Positions 1-12,103 of a stretch of 64,000 nucleotides of DNA are shown piece by piece (position 1 is the first letter of the stretch; the number at the start of each line of letters is the position of its first letter). The notes under the pieces were generated by a model, which saw only the letters and a list, made by a program, of their open reading frames with translations, was not told where the DNA came from and ran no database searches. Source of the stretch: Flectonema sp. DT1601 (lineage: Eukaryota > Euglenozoa > Diplonemea > Diplonemida > Diplonemidae); assembly GCA_964019425.1 (NCBI GenBank), contig OZ025808.1:186001-250000 (forward strand), in the 5' to 3' direction. A program made the position numbers and the translations under genes.

Positions 1-522
1 TAGTTTGCCTCGCATTTGTACACCTGACCAGTTGGAGTTGGTGCTGGTGGAGCAGGTGGCGGAGGAAGAACACATCCAGCAATACAGGCTTCTTTTGGTA
101 CTCCCTTACCAATTCCAGCAGGCTTACAAGTTCCAGTCGCTACTTCACACTCCCATCCAGAACCAGCTGGCGCTGGAGGACCTGGTGGTGCAGGTGCAGT
201 GCATTGAGCGAGACACTCAGCGAGAGTAGCTCCAGACCCAGGGGTGGTTTTTTCACACTTGTAGGTATCCTTGTCACAAACGTATCCAGCAATGCATTCT
301 TCCGTTGAGTAAATTCCACTGCAGGTGAATGGAATTCCAGACTTTGGTCCAACACACTGCGTACCAATGTGACCACCACTGTAAATAACCTTCGTAGAGC
401 ACCAACCACAGTCATGTGGAGAATCAACACAGGACAAACAATCTCCAATAGGCGTACATGGATCAGTATTGTTGCTTAGAGCCATGGCCGATGTGGCCAT
501 AGCGAATAAAAGATACTTCATC
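1..522 (-). CDS. Secreted cysteine-rich protein with PSI-like module and Pro-rich linkers (3' end outside window)
   Basis: The ATG at 522 opens a signal peptide, MKYLLFAMATSAMA. It lies 10 bases after an acceptor-like CCCTCAG. The mature frame (479 down to 1, no stop) begins LSNNTDPC and is one base out of register with the signal peptide; one T too many near 479-482, or a small intron, would explain this. A first block, CLSCVDSPHDCGWC, has the spacing of a PSI (plexin-semaphorin-integrin) domain. Two and a half repeats follow, of the form aromatic-x-C, six residues, C, then G, then C-x3-C (GYVC..YKC..ECLAQC and GWEC..GTCKP..ACIAGC). Pro/Ala linkers such as APAPPGPPAPAG separate them. A disulphide-rich secreted or cell-surface protein is inferred. 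The ligand and the family are unknown to me. The coding call is firm because the cysteine pattern is regular; function is not assignable. Confidence 0.72.
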
Positions 523-2155
523 TTATTTGACCTGAGGGGGGTGTAATTTAGTAGGTTATAACAAGACAGAGGAATAGTTTTTTATAATTGAACTCTTGCT
601 GTGTCACATTGTTCATGATTTGATTACTGATTTGAGATAAAAGTGAGACAACAAATACATAATTCAACATCTAATAGTCATTCTTATGAAATCAAGTTAC
701 TGAAACACGATAATCGTTATTTTAATTTTTTTTTTTTACCTCTTTCGTCTATAAAATGACGAACTTAAAGTTGTAAAAAAACATTTTTTTAAAAAAAAAA
801 AAAATAAAAAATGTTTGTAACTTTATAAGCTAGTTATGGGAAAAGGAAAAAATGGATGCTAAGACAAAAACAAAAACAAAAAAAGAGAAGGGAAAGGGGG
901 AGGAGGAATGGGTAACACAGATCCATCATTTATTTTGTTTTATTCGTTGATTTGTAATTTGAGTTGGAAATATACGAATCAAATCAATTTTCCAACATAT
1001 TTCTTGCGTGAATTTGAAATCAAAAAAAAGAACTACATCAGTCAAAATTATTTTTTACGACCAAAAAAAAACACTGCCTGAGCAAGGTTGCACAATGTGT
1101 TACTTTTGCTCGATTCTTTTTTTTTTTTTGAAACTGGGACCGAATGGTTCTCAAAGCAAGTCCAAAAAGACTGGTAGTAACAACCTTGTGTCTCTTTTTT
1201 TCCGCAGTTCTGATAGAGGGAGTCACCACCAAGCCTTTCGGTCAGCAGCAGCTTCTCTATAGAACTTGTGATGGTTTTCACCATCGTGCCTTCTAGAATA
1301 CATTGGCATGTGTGTAGCTCAGACGAGTCTGATAACTACTGTCAAGGTAGAACCTCCGATTAGTTTTTTAGTTTTAGTACTTGTCAACAGCTGAGCTGAT
1401 TTAGTGAACTGCAAAATCTCTTTTCTCGATTTAGGTGACAAGTATGTGATGCCAACCTCCCGATTTCGGACGAAAATGTACCGAACGATGTGGAGCATTA
1501 AAATGCCGCTTCGATCGAAATTTGTACTATTTTTGTTTTTGAAAAAACATTTTATTGTCCAGAATTCGGTCGCAAATATAATTTTTACTGATATACGAAA
1601 TGAAATGAAACAATGGAGGGGCTGAAACTGTAACAAAACCCATCTGCCTTGAGTTCAAGACAGAAGGGTTCCCCTAGTGACAATACGAGCAAAGTGAGCA
1701 AAAGCAAAAGCAAAAAGAGAAAAAAAAAGAAGAAAAAAAAAGGCTAAGAACGCTTTCGCGTAATGGAGATAGATATCAGTTTGTTATAAAATAGAGCCAA
1801 GACAAGATGTTTAAAAAAGAAAATTATAAAAACAAAAAAAATTAAAAAAAAGAAAAAATTTAAACAAAAAAAACAAAAACAAAAAACACATTGTTGTAGT
1901 TTCCATTTAACATCGTGTAATAAGTAGTTTTAGGCCTCCAATTTGGGCCTTCGCAGTTAGGGATATTAATTTCAATAGAACGTGAGGGGGGGAAAAAAAA
2001 AAGGGGGGGAAATCGATTCTCTGAAAGAAAAAAAAAACACACAAAAAGGTCAAGGTACAACACAGTTATATTATCTACAATGTAAAAAGACTATTCTTCT
2101 CAATGATTATAATACGTTATAATAATATTACTTTATTTTTTTTTTTTTTTTTAAA

Positions 2156-2187
<32 letters not shown>

Positions 2188-3635
2188 TATATTATTCACT
2201 AAATCCTAACTATCCAACTTAATTTAATGAGGAAATTAGAGAAGGGTGGCATCACCCACTAACTATTATAGAAAAGAGGCTAATAAACTTTTGCAACAAT
2301 GTAATAATAAGGCGAAGGGCAGCGGGGGTGCTCAGAGAGTAAACGCAGCCAGCAGATTAGCACTGCTGGGGGGAGGCAAGAAGGTTTTGTCAATAACAAC
2401 TAACAGGGGGGGCCAACTACAACCCTTGGTTCTAACATGCTAGCTATTCCGAGGCTGACATGCAACACACTGATATGACATAATAGTACAAATTATTTAA
2501 AAAAAAAAAAAATAATAATAATAATAATAAAAAAAGGGTCTTGGAAAGCTCTGGTCATGTTAAATGAATCTTAATTACACCATCTCATTCTAGCTGATAA
2601 TATGTGTCAAACCTTAAAATATGTCGGAATTATTGATTAAGTCGGTCAAAACCGAAACAGGCAAATCAAATTCGGATACCGACACCTTTTCAATTCAAGT
2701 CATGGCAAGATATGAGAAGAAAAATAAAATCATTTTTCTTAAAACCACAGCAAACAAAAAAAACAATTTTGAGCGATATTTCTTTTTTTTTTTTTTTTCT
2801 TTTTTTTTTTGAAAAAAGATGCAAAAAAAATTTGCATCTCCTATACGAATAATACAATAAAAAAAAATAAATAAAAAATAGGGTCTTTAGAAAACGCGAC
2901 CAAGGTGGGTAAGTACAAAAAGACAGAAAGCGACACTTACTATTAGGTTTGGGTTGAACCAACGTCAACACAGTTACGTTGCTTAGGGGGCTGATTACCT
3001 CCACAATGGATCTAATGTTTTAGGGCTTGAAAGTCGCTTTTCATTCTAATTTCTTTTGACTTAAAGAAGGGTCAGTAAGCTAGCGCTATGGCTGACAATT
3101 GGAACAGAAATATAATAGCTAAATAATAAAGGACCGAAATGGCCCTCTAGGAGAATAAATTAAAAAAATACAGATATCTGTACTATCAATGTCTACCTAG
3201 AATTTGAATTACTAAGCTATTAACTGAGGCAGAGAAGTGTCAGTAGCGCTGGCTAAGTCCTGGTCCCGTAACAAGTGGCACAAATAAAGAAAAACAAGAC
3301 GCAACGATTGGCTAGTATTAAGAGTTACGCGAAATACAAAATCTAAATTAGACTTCCGGGGGTCTCAACCACCGCAGGGAGAACTGTCACTTAGCTTCCA
3401 GCGACTAGCAGCAAAAAACAGAAAATAGTTTGCTTCGATATTGCCCTATATCTCAAATATGGGCCTTCTGCGAGGGTTCAAAATCACCCGATTCATTAAC
3501 AGTATTCTCCTCTCATACTTAAGTCAAACGTCAAGTAACAGCAAAGCAACACCTACTCTGAAGGACAACTGAGTTGAAAGTCACATGAACGCACTGCGTT
3601 AGGTGACCGTCTTCTTAATTCCTACTGCATGAGAG

Positions 3636-3668
<33 letters not shown>

Positions 3669-6600
3669 AAGGGGAAAATATTTATAGTGCAAATTTTCAT
3701 TTATTTTATATGAAAACAAAAAAATTCACTTATTTTGCTGTAGAGAAATTCCGTACAGGGCCTCGGCACCAATGGCAAGAATTCTTTCCGCTAAAGAGGA
3801 AAAAAAAAAAATATACTAAGACACTTCCTAAAAAAACACCGGGTTCAAAAAAAAGAAAAACGACTTTTTGACTAAAATACAAAAATCGTATAAATGTAGA
3901 AGTTATTGTTTGCTATTTTTAAAAGAAGAACTGAAAGGTTGCAGCTCGATTGCATGTTTTTTTTTTTTTTTTTTTTTTTTTGGTTGTCTCAAAAAAACAG
4001 ATAAATGCTTATAAATTGTGGATAAAAGCTCACAAGAGGTAACCCCATGAAAATTTCAGCAGATACGAAAGCCCATAACAACTGAAACTTATTCAGAGTC
4101 TATGTACCACTATTTTAATATCAAAAAAATAAAAATAAAAAAGACACAAAAACATGTGTACGCAAATACGGAAATATAACTTTTTTTTTAAAAAAAATGC
4201 ACAGGTACTAATTTGGACGTTTCTTTGTTTTTTTGTTGTTTTTTTTTCTTTTTCCCTTTTTTTGTAAAAAAGGAGGAAAAAAAAAAGTAAGCAAAAGTTT
4301 TTTTTTTTCTAACTCACAAAAAATGTTTTCGAGATTTTTTAATTTGTTAAAAAAAAAGAAGAGAAAAAAAAAAAGAGGAAATCGGTGCGACAAGTGTGAA
4401 TGAATCGTATGTAAGCGACATCGTACAGTAGAGGCAAAAACAGGAAAAGCAGTGACACCCCCTCCCTCCAAAGATCACATGCGTGATAATCAAAGAAAGA
4501 TGGTAAAGTAAGCTTGATGAAAATGTTTTTTTTTTTTTAAATAGTGAACGGAAGTTAGCGGAGTGCGGATTTGATGTTTTTCTTTTTTTTTTTTTTTTTT
4601 TTTTTTAAATTTGTTTGTAGTGTTGTAAAAGTACAGCCCCCCTCTCCCGTCGTATATGCATGCTAGAATAATAGCATAACCAAAGAGGTTTGCCTCGATA
4701 ACACGAATACAATAACCAATTAGAAACAGTTACTTGGGAATACAAAAGAGAAACATACAATTATTTAGTTTTTAAAATAAGCCTTTGTAGGTGCAAGACA
4801 AATCATCTGCATTCAACAAAGAACCCACTACTTTCGCTTTTTGGAAAAATGGTGGCGTTATCTTTATTTTTTATTTTTTTTTTAATTTTTTTTTTTTTTA
4901 ATAAAAATACGTCAAAACATTATTAGATTGCGAGAAAATTCTCCGCTTGAACGAATTGGATAAATTAAGGTAAACCGTTGAAAAAAGTAAGAGTAAGTAA
5001 TTATTACTTGTGACAACGGTACAAAAACCCTAGATCCTTTTTTAGCAAAAATCCAACTAAGAATACAAAACTCACACAGCTGACTTTTAGTTTTTTTTTT
5101 TTTTTTTTTTACTTGTTAGTTAGTATTACAATAGCCAATGAATAAAGAAAATCGTAGCAAAAGTCCAGAACTGATGACTGCTGGGGTCTGGGTAACCCGC
5201 ACCAGTAGAGGACACGGAGGTTGTGTTTTTGTAGCTTGGGCTGGAGGATCAACCCCCAGCTGTCCACCTTTCCCCAGAGACTAACAGATCAGGGAGGGTG
5301 GAGGAGGGAGTAAATTGTTTAAAAAAAAAAAAAAAAAAAATCTTTTTCTATTCTATTTTTTTAAAACCTTTCTTCATGAAATAATCACACGTGTCTAATG
5401 CCCCCATACCACAAAAAGAAAAATATTTTTTTTAAAAAAAAAACCCTGGAACATGACCGGGCTGTTCACCCCGAAGCATTAATATCGTAAGGGGCTTACC
5501 GAAGGCTTTAAAAAAGTACCATAAAATTAGGAACACAGATAACTATACTAATCTGTAAGGAACAGAATCAGAAGGAAGCTCACATGAGATAGCTTTGGGT
5601 CTTTACGGCTACAGACCTCCTTGTCTTCTCAGATCAGCTTAATAGAGAAAAAAAAGAAAAAAAGAAAAAAAAAAGTAGTTGTCACAGCAAGTCTACATCG
5701 ATAGAAAAGATAATAATTATGTTAGTGGACGTCGGTTTATGAATGTAGGGGGATGGGGGAAAAAAAAAAGAGGAAGGGGGGGAAAAAAAAATTTAATGAT
5801 TGTTATGATATTTTAGGTAAAATGAAAAAAAAAAAAAAAAAAAATACTTAAAAAAATGGAGGGGGGAAAAAAAGCAACAACAACAACAACAATAAAAAAA
5901 AAATAAATAATAATCGATACGAGCAATAGGATGACAAATCACGTCTGACTAGTATTTCCCGTATTACTGTAACATGTTTATTTATATCACAGGAAAGAAG
6001 AAGAAAATTAAAGGATGAATTGTTAACTTCTCTCTTTGAACAATTTCTGTCGTAAAGTTTACTATGCAAGTGCCCATACAAGGATGCAAGTGGTCTGGTT
6101 ATCTCAACAAGAAAAAACGCTCTTAAGGAACCAGAGGATCACAGATCACTTTTGATACGGGGGATGTACGATCAGTAAATATCCACACTGAATTATTCTG
6201 AAGTGTTTTTTCCCGGCAAAAAAAATAAAAGAAAAAACTTTCGCGATGTAAAATCGATGTATAATTAAATGTAGTAACACATTTTTGGTTGTCGTTACAG
6301 TTTTATCTGTAAAAACGAAACGAAAAGAGTGGCGTTTTTACGGCACTTCAGGAACTGCCTAAAGAAGGCGAGCACAATTCAGCAAAGCCAGCAGGGTAGC
6401 TGCTTTTTGACTAATCTGCTGGGTTGAAAAAAAAAAAAAAAAAAAAAAGAGTACTGACTGAATCGAAAACCTTTTTTTTATAAAATATTTTTTGATAATT
6501 TTGTTGAAAAAAAAAATGAACAATATGTTAATGAATTCGACTGCAACAATTGAATTTTTTGTTTTTCTTATTTTTTTTTTTAAAAAAGGGAGAACGAAAT

Positions 6601-6737
6601 CTCCCTCAACGCCCTTGACAAATTACTTGGAAATCACCAGTAGTTTATGTTGTGAATATTGGTTCATACGTCACAAAGATAATTAGGAATTATTACTAAC
6701 AAGGTGCCAACTTTCAGAAACCATGACGGAGTTCCGA

Positions 6738-6772
<35 letters not shown>

Positions 6773-6872
6773 AACACATTTTAACCTCCTTAGAAGAAGA
6801 TACTTTTTTTTTTCATCGAATCGTAGTAAAAAAAAAAAAGAGAGGGGAAAAAAGCTGAGAAGGACAAAGAAG

Positions 6873-6908
<36 letters not shown>

Positions 6909-6956
6909 GTACATGTAATGCCTCTTTTAGAATAGTTTTTCAACAACATAATTAAC
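523..6956. other. Gene-poor, homopolymer-rich region
   Basis: I see no protein gene here. The stretch is made of poly(A) and poly(T) runs of 10 to 33 bases separated by unremarkable AT-rich sequence. The reading frames present are mostly lysine or phenylalanine strings from these runs. It contains dispersed repeat copy A (about 5195-5635). It also has a fragment at 5160-5182 that recurs near 59089, and one at 3373-3389 that resembles sequences near 57210 and 59041. I found no convincing tRNA or rRNA. The 3' part lies downstream of the TRPV-like gene, so it may hold that gene's 3' UTR and possibly a last exon. Confidence 0.7.
5195..5635 (+). repeat. Dispersed repeat, copy A
   Basis: This stretch matches 25665-26076 in order and orientation. 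Shared blocks include CCCAGCTGTCCA, CTTTCTT-ATGAAATAAT, GTGTC-AATGCC followed by ATACCAC, GTTCACCCC-AAGCATT, GGGGCTTACC, and AAGCTCA-ATGAGA near the right end. An A/T-run region in the middle varies in length. The copies are clearly diverged, so the element is old or evolves fast. No long reading frame, terminal inverted repeat or target-site duplication is evident. A short non-autonomous element is the simplest reading; the class is unresolved. Confidence 0.75.
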
Positions 6957-9824
6957 TTACTTTGAGATTGACGGTTCTCTTGATATTGAATCAGGCCACT
7001 TTCCATCATAATCCCTTGTCGGATTGAGGGAAAACGATTGGAATCGAGAACGTATTTCTGCTGTTTTAATTCTCTGAGTGAATAACAATGCTGCTAAGAA
7101 GCGAGCATTGCGAGCCTTTGCCACAGCTGGAGGGGAGGCTCCGAAGTAGTATTTTGACAAGAGATCCATCAGATTTCCTCCATTTGCTGCAAAAGAAACA
7201 GCGACAAGAAGTTGAACTAAATCTGGAGGAGTCAGACCCTCTGAAAAGATGCGACCAGCACTTGCGATGGCTTCTCTTGATAAAGTAGGATAAGCAATTT
7301 CATACTGAAGTAGAAGTTTATCGGTGTAGGCAGCATCAGTGTTTGGATCATCAAGGACGTCATGAAGTTCACTATCTTCAACGTATAGTGATGGAGGTCG
7401 AACCCTTTCCTTTTTATTTGCTTTCGGATTAAAATAAGCTCTGATGTCATCTTCACCAACTTTCTTATTACTCGCTACCAAATAACGTTCCATTTTACCT
7501 GTTGAATCCTCTAGTTCTGTCCAGTATGTGTTTTCCTTTTGCTTGTAAGGTGACATTTCAGATTCAATACTAAATATAAGTCTCGTCCACTGCAGACGCC
7601 AAACTTCTTCAGCTTCCTCCTGGATTTCGGTATAGGTACTCGACATCATTGCGACAAGCAAATTTAATAATAAAATAGAAACCAACAAAACATAAATTAA
7701 TAGTAGTACTGTACTGAGTAGTGGGAATCTATTTCCAGTGTCATGACTGAGTTCAGCCTGCCCGAGTAGGGCTACGAAACAGATGTGAAGTCGATAGAGG
7801 AATCTGTCAAGACCAGATTCATCAAACAGAATGAAAAAGGTTTGAGCGAATCCAAATAAAAAGGCCGCAAAGATGATTAGAAATCTAATTAAGTCGCTCA
7901 ACAACATCTTCCAAATCATAATCACAAACGGACCAGTCTTTCTGAATCCCAACAACAACCAAAGTACGTATGCCCAGAGACTCAGACTTGCGAATGACAG
8001 AGTCACATCCTCAAGGGGACCGTATGATAAGAAACGTGCCACAGTTGCAGTGATGATACAGATAATGTAACACAAGGACAGAATGTTCTCCATGAGTTGA
8101 GCACCTTTTCCGCTGAAGTATTCTTCGACGGTGCTGTGACGGACCTCCCGAACTTCACGAATCGCTTTCCAGAATGCACCGCAAACAATCACAATCTCAG
8201 CCACACTAACAACAAGGGGAATGCTGTGAGCTAAAACTAAAACCGATAACCCACATGAAACAGCGAAAACAGGCAATTTATCAGGCCTGGCTGTTGGGGG
8301 ACTTTCTGACAACAAAAAGTCAATCAGTCGTTTGACACAAAAACCAGCAGCAATGGATAACAAGACCGCCCAAATTGATGGCAGGCTCATCTCCCCACTC
8401 GAATTTCCACGCATGACATTTGCCAAGAAGAATACTTCTATGAAAGCAGCGACAATCAGCACCCTGTTCATGAAGTATCTTCCGGCAAAAGTGTCCCACT
8501 TTTCTTGTTGAAGCTGTTGGATGAGCGGGTGCATTAGTAAGTGTGAGTGTCCTTCTTCTTCCAGAATTTGAAGAACACCCTTCTTGTGAGTGTCAGCAGT
8601 TCTTGATCTGTCAAGTTCAATCAGTGCTACCTTCCTGCAATTGACTGGTCCGTATCTCCATTCTGTAATGCTGCAACGCTTTAACAGATGATTGAAGATT
8701 TCTTCTCTTCCAAGCTTCGCAGCAAGAGTGAATGGAGTGTAACCTTTTGCATTAACCAGCGTATGCATTCCCTTAGTGATGAACTCTGGGCAGATTCTAT
8801 CGCACAACCCCTCAATAAAATCATACATGTCAGGGATGTTATGATACACACAAAGGTGGAAGATTGTGTTTTCCTGAAAGTCACGAAGCTGTAAGTGGTC
8901 AGCCTTTGACAGATTAATACAACGCTCACCTACTTCTAGAAACGTTGTTACTAAAGCTGCCTGATTAGTTGATGCAGCAAACATAATTGGATACTCTCCA
9001 AAGAAACAACCTTCAGCTGGATCCTGAAAGAATGTACCCTTAGCACGACACCGTAATGCTTCAGGATACCTTGTTAGTAACAATCTAGCTAGAGGGATGT
9101 CCCTGTGAACTATCGGGAAATGGAGTGCCACTTCTCCTTCAAAGACGTCAGATTCGTAGGTTTGCTCCAGTAGGTCACTGTAGTTGTCTAATAACCAGCA
9201 GACTATCTGTCTTTGTTTTGCTCTATTTATTAACAAAGACTGGTGTAATATGTTAGCTCCACAACCATCTCTTGAATATAAAGCGTTTGGGTGCTTTTGT
9301 GACAGCTGTTGAATTCCTTGCAAGTCACCATGTCGGACCATTCCATGTACAGAGTCAGCTAGATTCCAAGTCTCAGCCTGATTCTCGTAGGCTTTGTGAA
9401 GCATTTGTTTGCTGCTGAATTTTGGAAGAGGTACGTTTGTTGATTTTACCGCTCCTCCCAGCAGGCTGGAGCTTAGTGGGAGTTTAGACGAAACCGTTTG
9501 AGGAGCAGGAGACGATTCCTTAACAGTAGCTATCGACACTGCAGGTGAAGACTCTCTCGAATAGTGTTCATGTTGAGGTGATATGTCTCTTTTAAAGAGT
9601 TCATCAATCATGAGATTCGCTTTCTCATCTTCAGTAAGAGCATCATCTACTATTAAAGTTCCTCTCGGAGACATTGATGTGTCTGGCTTTCTAATCTTCC
9701 ACGCCATTTCATCACTTTCGAGGTCCTCATCTTCTTCACATTCAGTATCGTCTTCTCCCCTTTTCCTTTTTTCTTTTACAAAACAACCGCCTCTCATTAA
9801 GAATGATGTTGAGTTAGTATTCAT
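6957..9824 (-). CDS. TRPV-like TRP cation channel
   Basis: This is a 955-residue polytopic channel of the transient receptor potential superfamily, closest by motif to TRPV. Residues about 155-430 form an ankyrin-repeat domain that contains FFGEYPIMFAASTNQ (274-288), the TRPV-type finger motif; NTIFHLCVYHNIPDMYDF (319-336) also fits TRPV. Six membrane segments lie between about 450 and 727. A pore loop around FVALLGQAELS (683-693) precedes S6 (LLLIYVLLVSILLLNLLVAMM), and a TRP-helix-like stretch (EEVWRLQWTRLI) follows. The N-terminal 150 residues are acidic and Ser/Pro-rich, and the C-terminal 200 are cytosolic. Cation (Ca2+) permeability is inferred from the family. The ATG sits one base after TTTCCAG, an acceptor motif. 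The last codons overlap a perfect GTAAGT donor, so a further 3' exon is possible; I could not find it. Confidence 0.9.
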   Translation of the reverse strand: MNTNSTSFLMRGGCFVKEKRKRGEDDTECEEDEDLESDEMAWKIRKPDTSMSPRGTLIVDDALTEDEKANLMIDELFKRDISPQHEHYSRESSPAVSIATVKESSPAPQTVSSKLPLSSSLLGGAVKSTNVPLPKFSSKQMLHKAYENQAETWNLADSVHGMVRHGDLQGIQQLSQKHPNALYSRDGCGANILHQSLLINRAKQRQIVCWLLDNYSDLLEQTYESDVFEGEVALHFPIVHRDIPLARLLLTRYPEALRCRAKGTFFQDPAEGCFFGEYPIMFAASTNQAALVTTFLEVGERCINLSKADHLQLRDFQENTIFHLCVYHNIPDMYDFIEGLCDRICPEFITKGMHTLVNAKGYTPFTLAAKLGREEIFNHLLKRCSITEWRYGPVNCRKVALIELDRSRTADTHKKGVLQILEEEGHSHLLMHPLIQQLQQEKWDTFAGRYFMNRVLIVAAFIEVFFLANVMRGNSSGEMSLPSIWAVLLSIAAGFCVKRLIDFLLSESPPTARPDKLPVFAVSCGLSVLVLAHSIPLVVSVAEIVIVCGAFWKAIREVREVRHSTVEEYFSGKGAQLMENILSLCYIICIITATVARFLSYGPLEDVTLSFASLSLWAYVLWLLLGFRKTGPFVIMIWKMLLSDLIRFLIIFAAFLFGFAQTFFILFDESGLDRFLYRLHICFVALLGQAELSHDTGNRFPLLSTVLLLIYVLLVSILLLNLLVAMMSSTYTEIQEEAEEVWRLQWTRLIFSIESEMSPYKQKENTYWTELEDSTGKMERYLVASNKKVGEDDIRAYFNPKANKKERVRPPSLYVEDSELHDVLDDPNTDAAYTDKLLLQYEIAYPTLSREAIASAGRIFSEGLTPPDLVQLLVAVSFAANGGNLMDLLSKYYFGASPPAVAKARNARFLAALLFTQRIKTAEIRSRFQSFSLNPTRDYDGKWPDSISREPSISK

Positions 9825-10480
9825 TCTGGAAATATAAAAATAATAATAATCACATCATTGACGTCATTCGGATTTATCTACGAAGTTTTTTTTCTCCTAA
9901 TTTATATTACTTCTGTTGTCCCTTATAACTCTGTCGTATGAGAAAGAAATGCAGTCAAGACGTTTAAAGAAAAGAAGAAGCCCAGAGATATAAATACCAT
10001 TTGTGTAAATAATTTTGAACACCAAATACAAGAAAAAAGTAGTACCTTAAAAATAGATTGACAAGCACGGCTACCTCTAACCAGAAGGTGTTGGAACAGC
10101 TCTGAACAAAATATGTTAAGATTTCACTCTTAACGATTGGAAAAATCAACGTAAGTGAAGCAACAGACAGAATAAAATTTCGTAAAAGGCAAAACAGCTA
10201 ACCAACAGGTTCAAACACCTAAAGACAACTTCTTTTGGCGCTGCTATGAACGCAGTTGATTATTTTTGTTTGGGTAGAAAGATAAAGAACTTCAAGTCTC
10301 CCAAAAGGTCAACAACACAATAATTTGATAAGTTACTAAAGTAAGCTAAATGAGAACATTACAATACTGTTAGGGCATAAGGATAACAATAATTGATCTT
10401 TAATCACAGTCGTAACCAGTAGAAGCATTGCATTGATTGTTGATGATGAGGTACAACCTGATTATAGTATCTAAACTCGA
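9825..10480. other. Intergenic spacer without recognised gene
   Basis: This is about 650 bases between the end of the upstream coiled-coil gene and the start of the TRPV-like gene. I see no coding-like frame, tRNA or repeat. The last bases before 9824 form a T-rich tract ending in CAG, which fits a splice acceptor for the TRPV-like mRNA. Confidence 0.6.
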
Positions 10481-12103
10481 CTATGTTAATAAAGGAATTA
10501 TACGACATGGTGGGAGAACATCAGAGAAATCTTCACTTTGACAACCCGAAGACTCCTGTCTTTGTAACAATCGTAGGCATCGGGCGGCACTTTGCTTAAG
10601 AGGAGTGCCATTGGGTCTTTGAGGAGAACGACCACAACAAGAACCAACAGCATATGGTCCGAGATGGTTAAGAGAACGATACGTTGAGTAACTCATCGTG
10701 AAACCTCTCCTTTTAAATGATTGTGTCGGCATCTCAACCACACTCTCAGATGGTGATATTATATTATCCTCTTTGATACTACTTGGAACTACCTCACCAT
10801 CAGCAGGGATATCTGTAACAGAATACGGATACGTAACTTGAGGTGGTTGACAAACTACTTCAGGTAATCGAAATGGCGTCGATAAATTATCTATTAAATG
10901 TAGCCGAAGCGCTTTCTTTCTTCGTTTCTTTAGACTAGCAACGTACACCATATTAAAGATTCGTAACTGATCTTCAGTACTAAGATGATTAATACCCCTG
11001 TTCCCAGGGTAAACTTTTTGTAACATTCTTTTATAAAGTTTTGGATTCTCTTCTTCCATAGGAACAGAAGTCCATCCATTCTTATATGATTTTCCATTGT
11101 CTAGCTCTTCAATGTGAATTAGATTGCTTGACTGTTTTTTGGGTTGCAGCCATTTGGCGTTTGCGTCAATTGTTCGAAGTTTTATTTTCATCAGTTTTCG
11201 TTTTCGTTCAACTAGTTTTCTTCGATTCTTGGAGGGGAGATTTTCTGGTTTTGAAGTTGGTGGAGTTGGTTGGAGAGTTGCTAAGCCCGGAGGTGTTACT
11301 ACCACTTTGGGAACCTGATCATTCGGAATTATGAAAGGCTTGGTTTCAATATCTGAATAGTTTCGAAGAGGAACCTTCGGAAGCAGTGCTTCTGTTGCTT
11401 TAGATGTTTCTTCTGTTATTATATTAGTTTTAGCGGGTTCGATTGTCCTCAGTGATAACATTGGTTTTTGTAAGAATAACGATTGTCTCTTATTTAGTTC
11501 GTTTATCCTTTTTTCTCTTTCTTCTTCCATTCGCTGATTTCGTTCTCGTTCTAACCGTTCCTCGTGTTCTTGTTGTTCACGTAGCTGTCTTTCTCTCTCC
11601 GCTTGTTCGACTTGCTGTTGTAATTTTATTATGTTTTCTACATCGTCTTCGTATTCAGTTTCGGGTATCTCAATAAGATGACAAGGTTCTGATGCTGTTT
11701 GCTCAACAGGAGGGTTTTCAGTGTGGTCTTCGTATAACGATCTGACAGGATCATCATATAATTGTGAATCACTTCCTGATTTCATAGAACTTTGAAGAAA
11801 ATCATTAAAGTGATCTTCAACAAAACTACTTTCACTAAGTTCTTGTTCAACTATTTCTTCAACACTGCAGGTTTGTATATTCGCATGCATCTCATCAAGC
11901 AATCTGCACTTGACTGGTAACACTTCCTTATCCTCACCACTGTCCTTCACCTTTTCCATTGCTGACTGAACACTACAAATTCCATCAAGCTTTAGTCTAT
12001 TCGATCTTATTGTTGTTGCAGTAACACACTTCACTACTCCCCTTGTTTGAGATTTCCCTTTTTGGCATTTAATAGAGATGATGGACAACCTCCCTTCATC
12101 CAT
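10481..12103 (-). CDS. Unrecognised coiled-coil protein, 540 aa
   Basis: I do not recognise this family. The protein has an acidic N-terminal third. A highly charged coiled coil lies at about 155-215 (repeats of Q/E/R, for example QAERERQLREQQEHEERLER). A Pro-rich stretch follows at about 270-300, then a basic block (KNRRKLVERKRKLMKIKLR). A more ordered region at about 330-410 contains NGWTSVPMEEENPKLYKRML and a basic cluster (KKRRKKALRLHL). The C-terminus carries Arg/Cys-rich text ending in PLLT. One uninterrupted frame starts at the ATG at 12103. The nearest acceptor-like CAG upstream is about 60 bases away. A scaffold or nucleic-acid-associated role would fit the basic blocks, but that is a guess. 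Confidence 0.75.
   Translation of the reverse strand: MDEGRLSIISIKCQKGKSQTRGVVKCVTATTIRSNRLKLDGICSVQSAMEKVKDSGEDKEVLPVKCRLLDEMHANIQTCSVEEIVEQELSESSFVEDHFNDFLQSSMKSGSDSQLYDDPVRSLYEDHTENPPVEQTASEPCHLIEIPETEYEDDVENIIKLQQQVEQAERERQLREQQEHEERLERERNQRMEEEREKRINELNKRQSLFLQKPMLSLRTIEPAKTNIITEETSKATEALLPKVPLRNYSDIETKPFIIPNDQVPKVVVTPPGLATLQPTPPTSKPENLPSKNRRKLVERKRKLMKIKLRTIDANAKWLQPKKQSSNLIHIEELDNGKSYKNGWTSVPMEEENPKLYKRMLQKVYPGNRGINHLSTEDQLRIFNMVYVASLKKRRKKALRLHLIDNLSTPFRLPEVVCQPPQVTYPYSVTDIPADGEVVPSSIKEDNIISPSESVVEMPTQSFKRRGFTMSYSTYRSLNHLGPYAVGSCCGRSPQRPNGTPLKQSAARCLRLLQRQESSGCQSEDFSDVLPPCRIIPLLT

Noticed and set aside
2246-2443. A 65-codon plus-strand frame of better than average composition
   Set aside because: It starts at GTG, has no homology that I recognise, and would be the only plus-strand gene.
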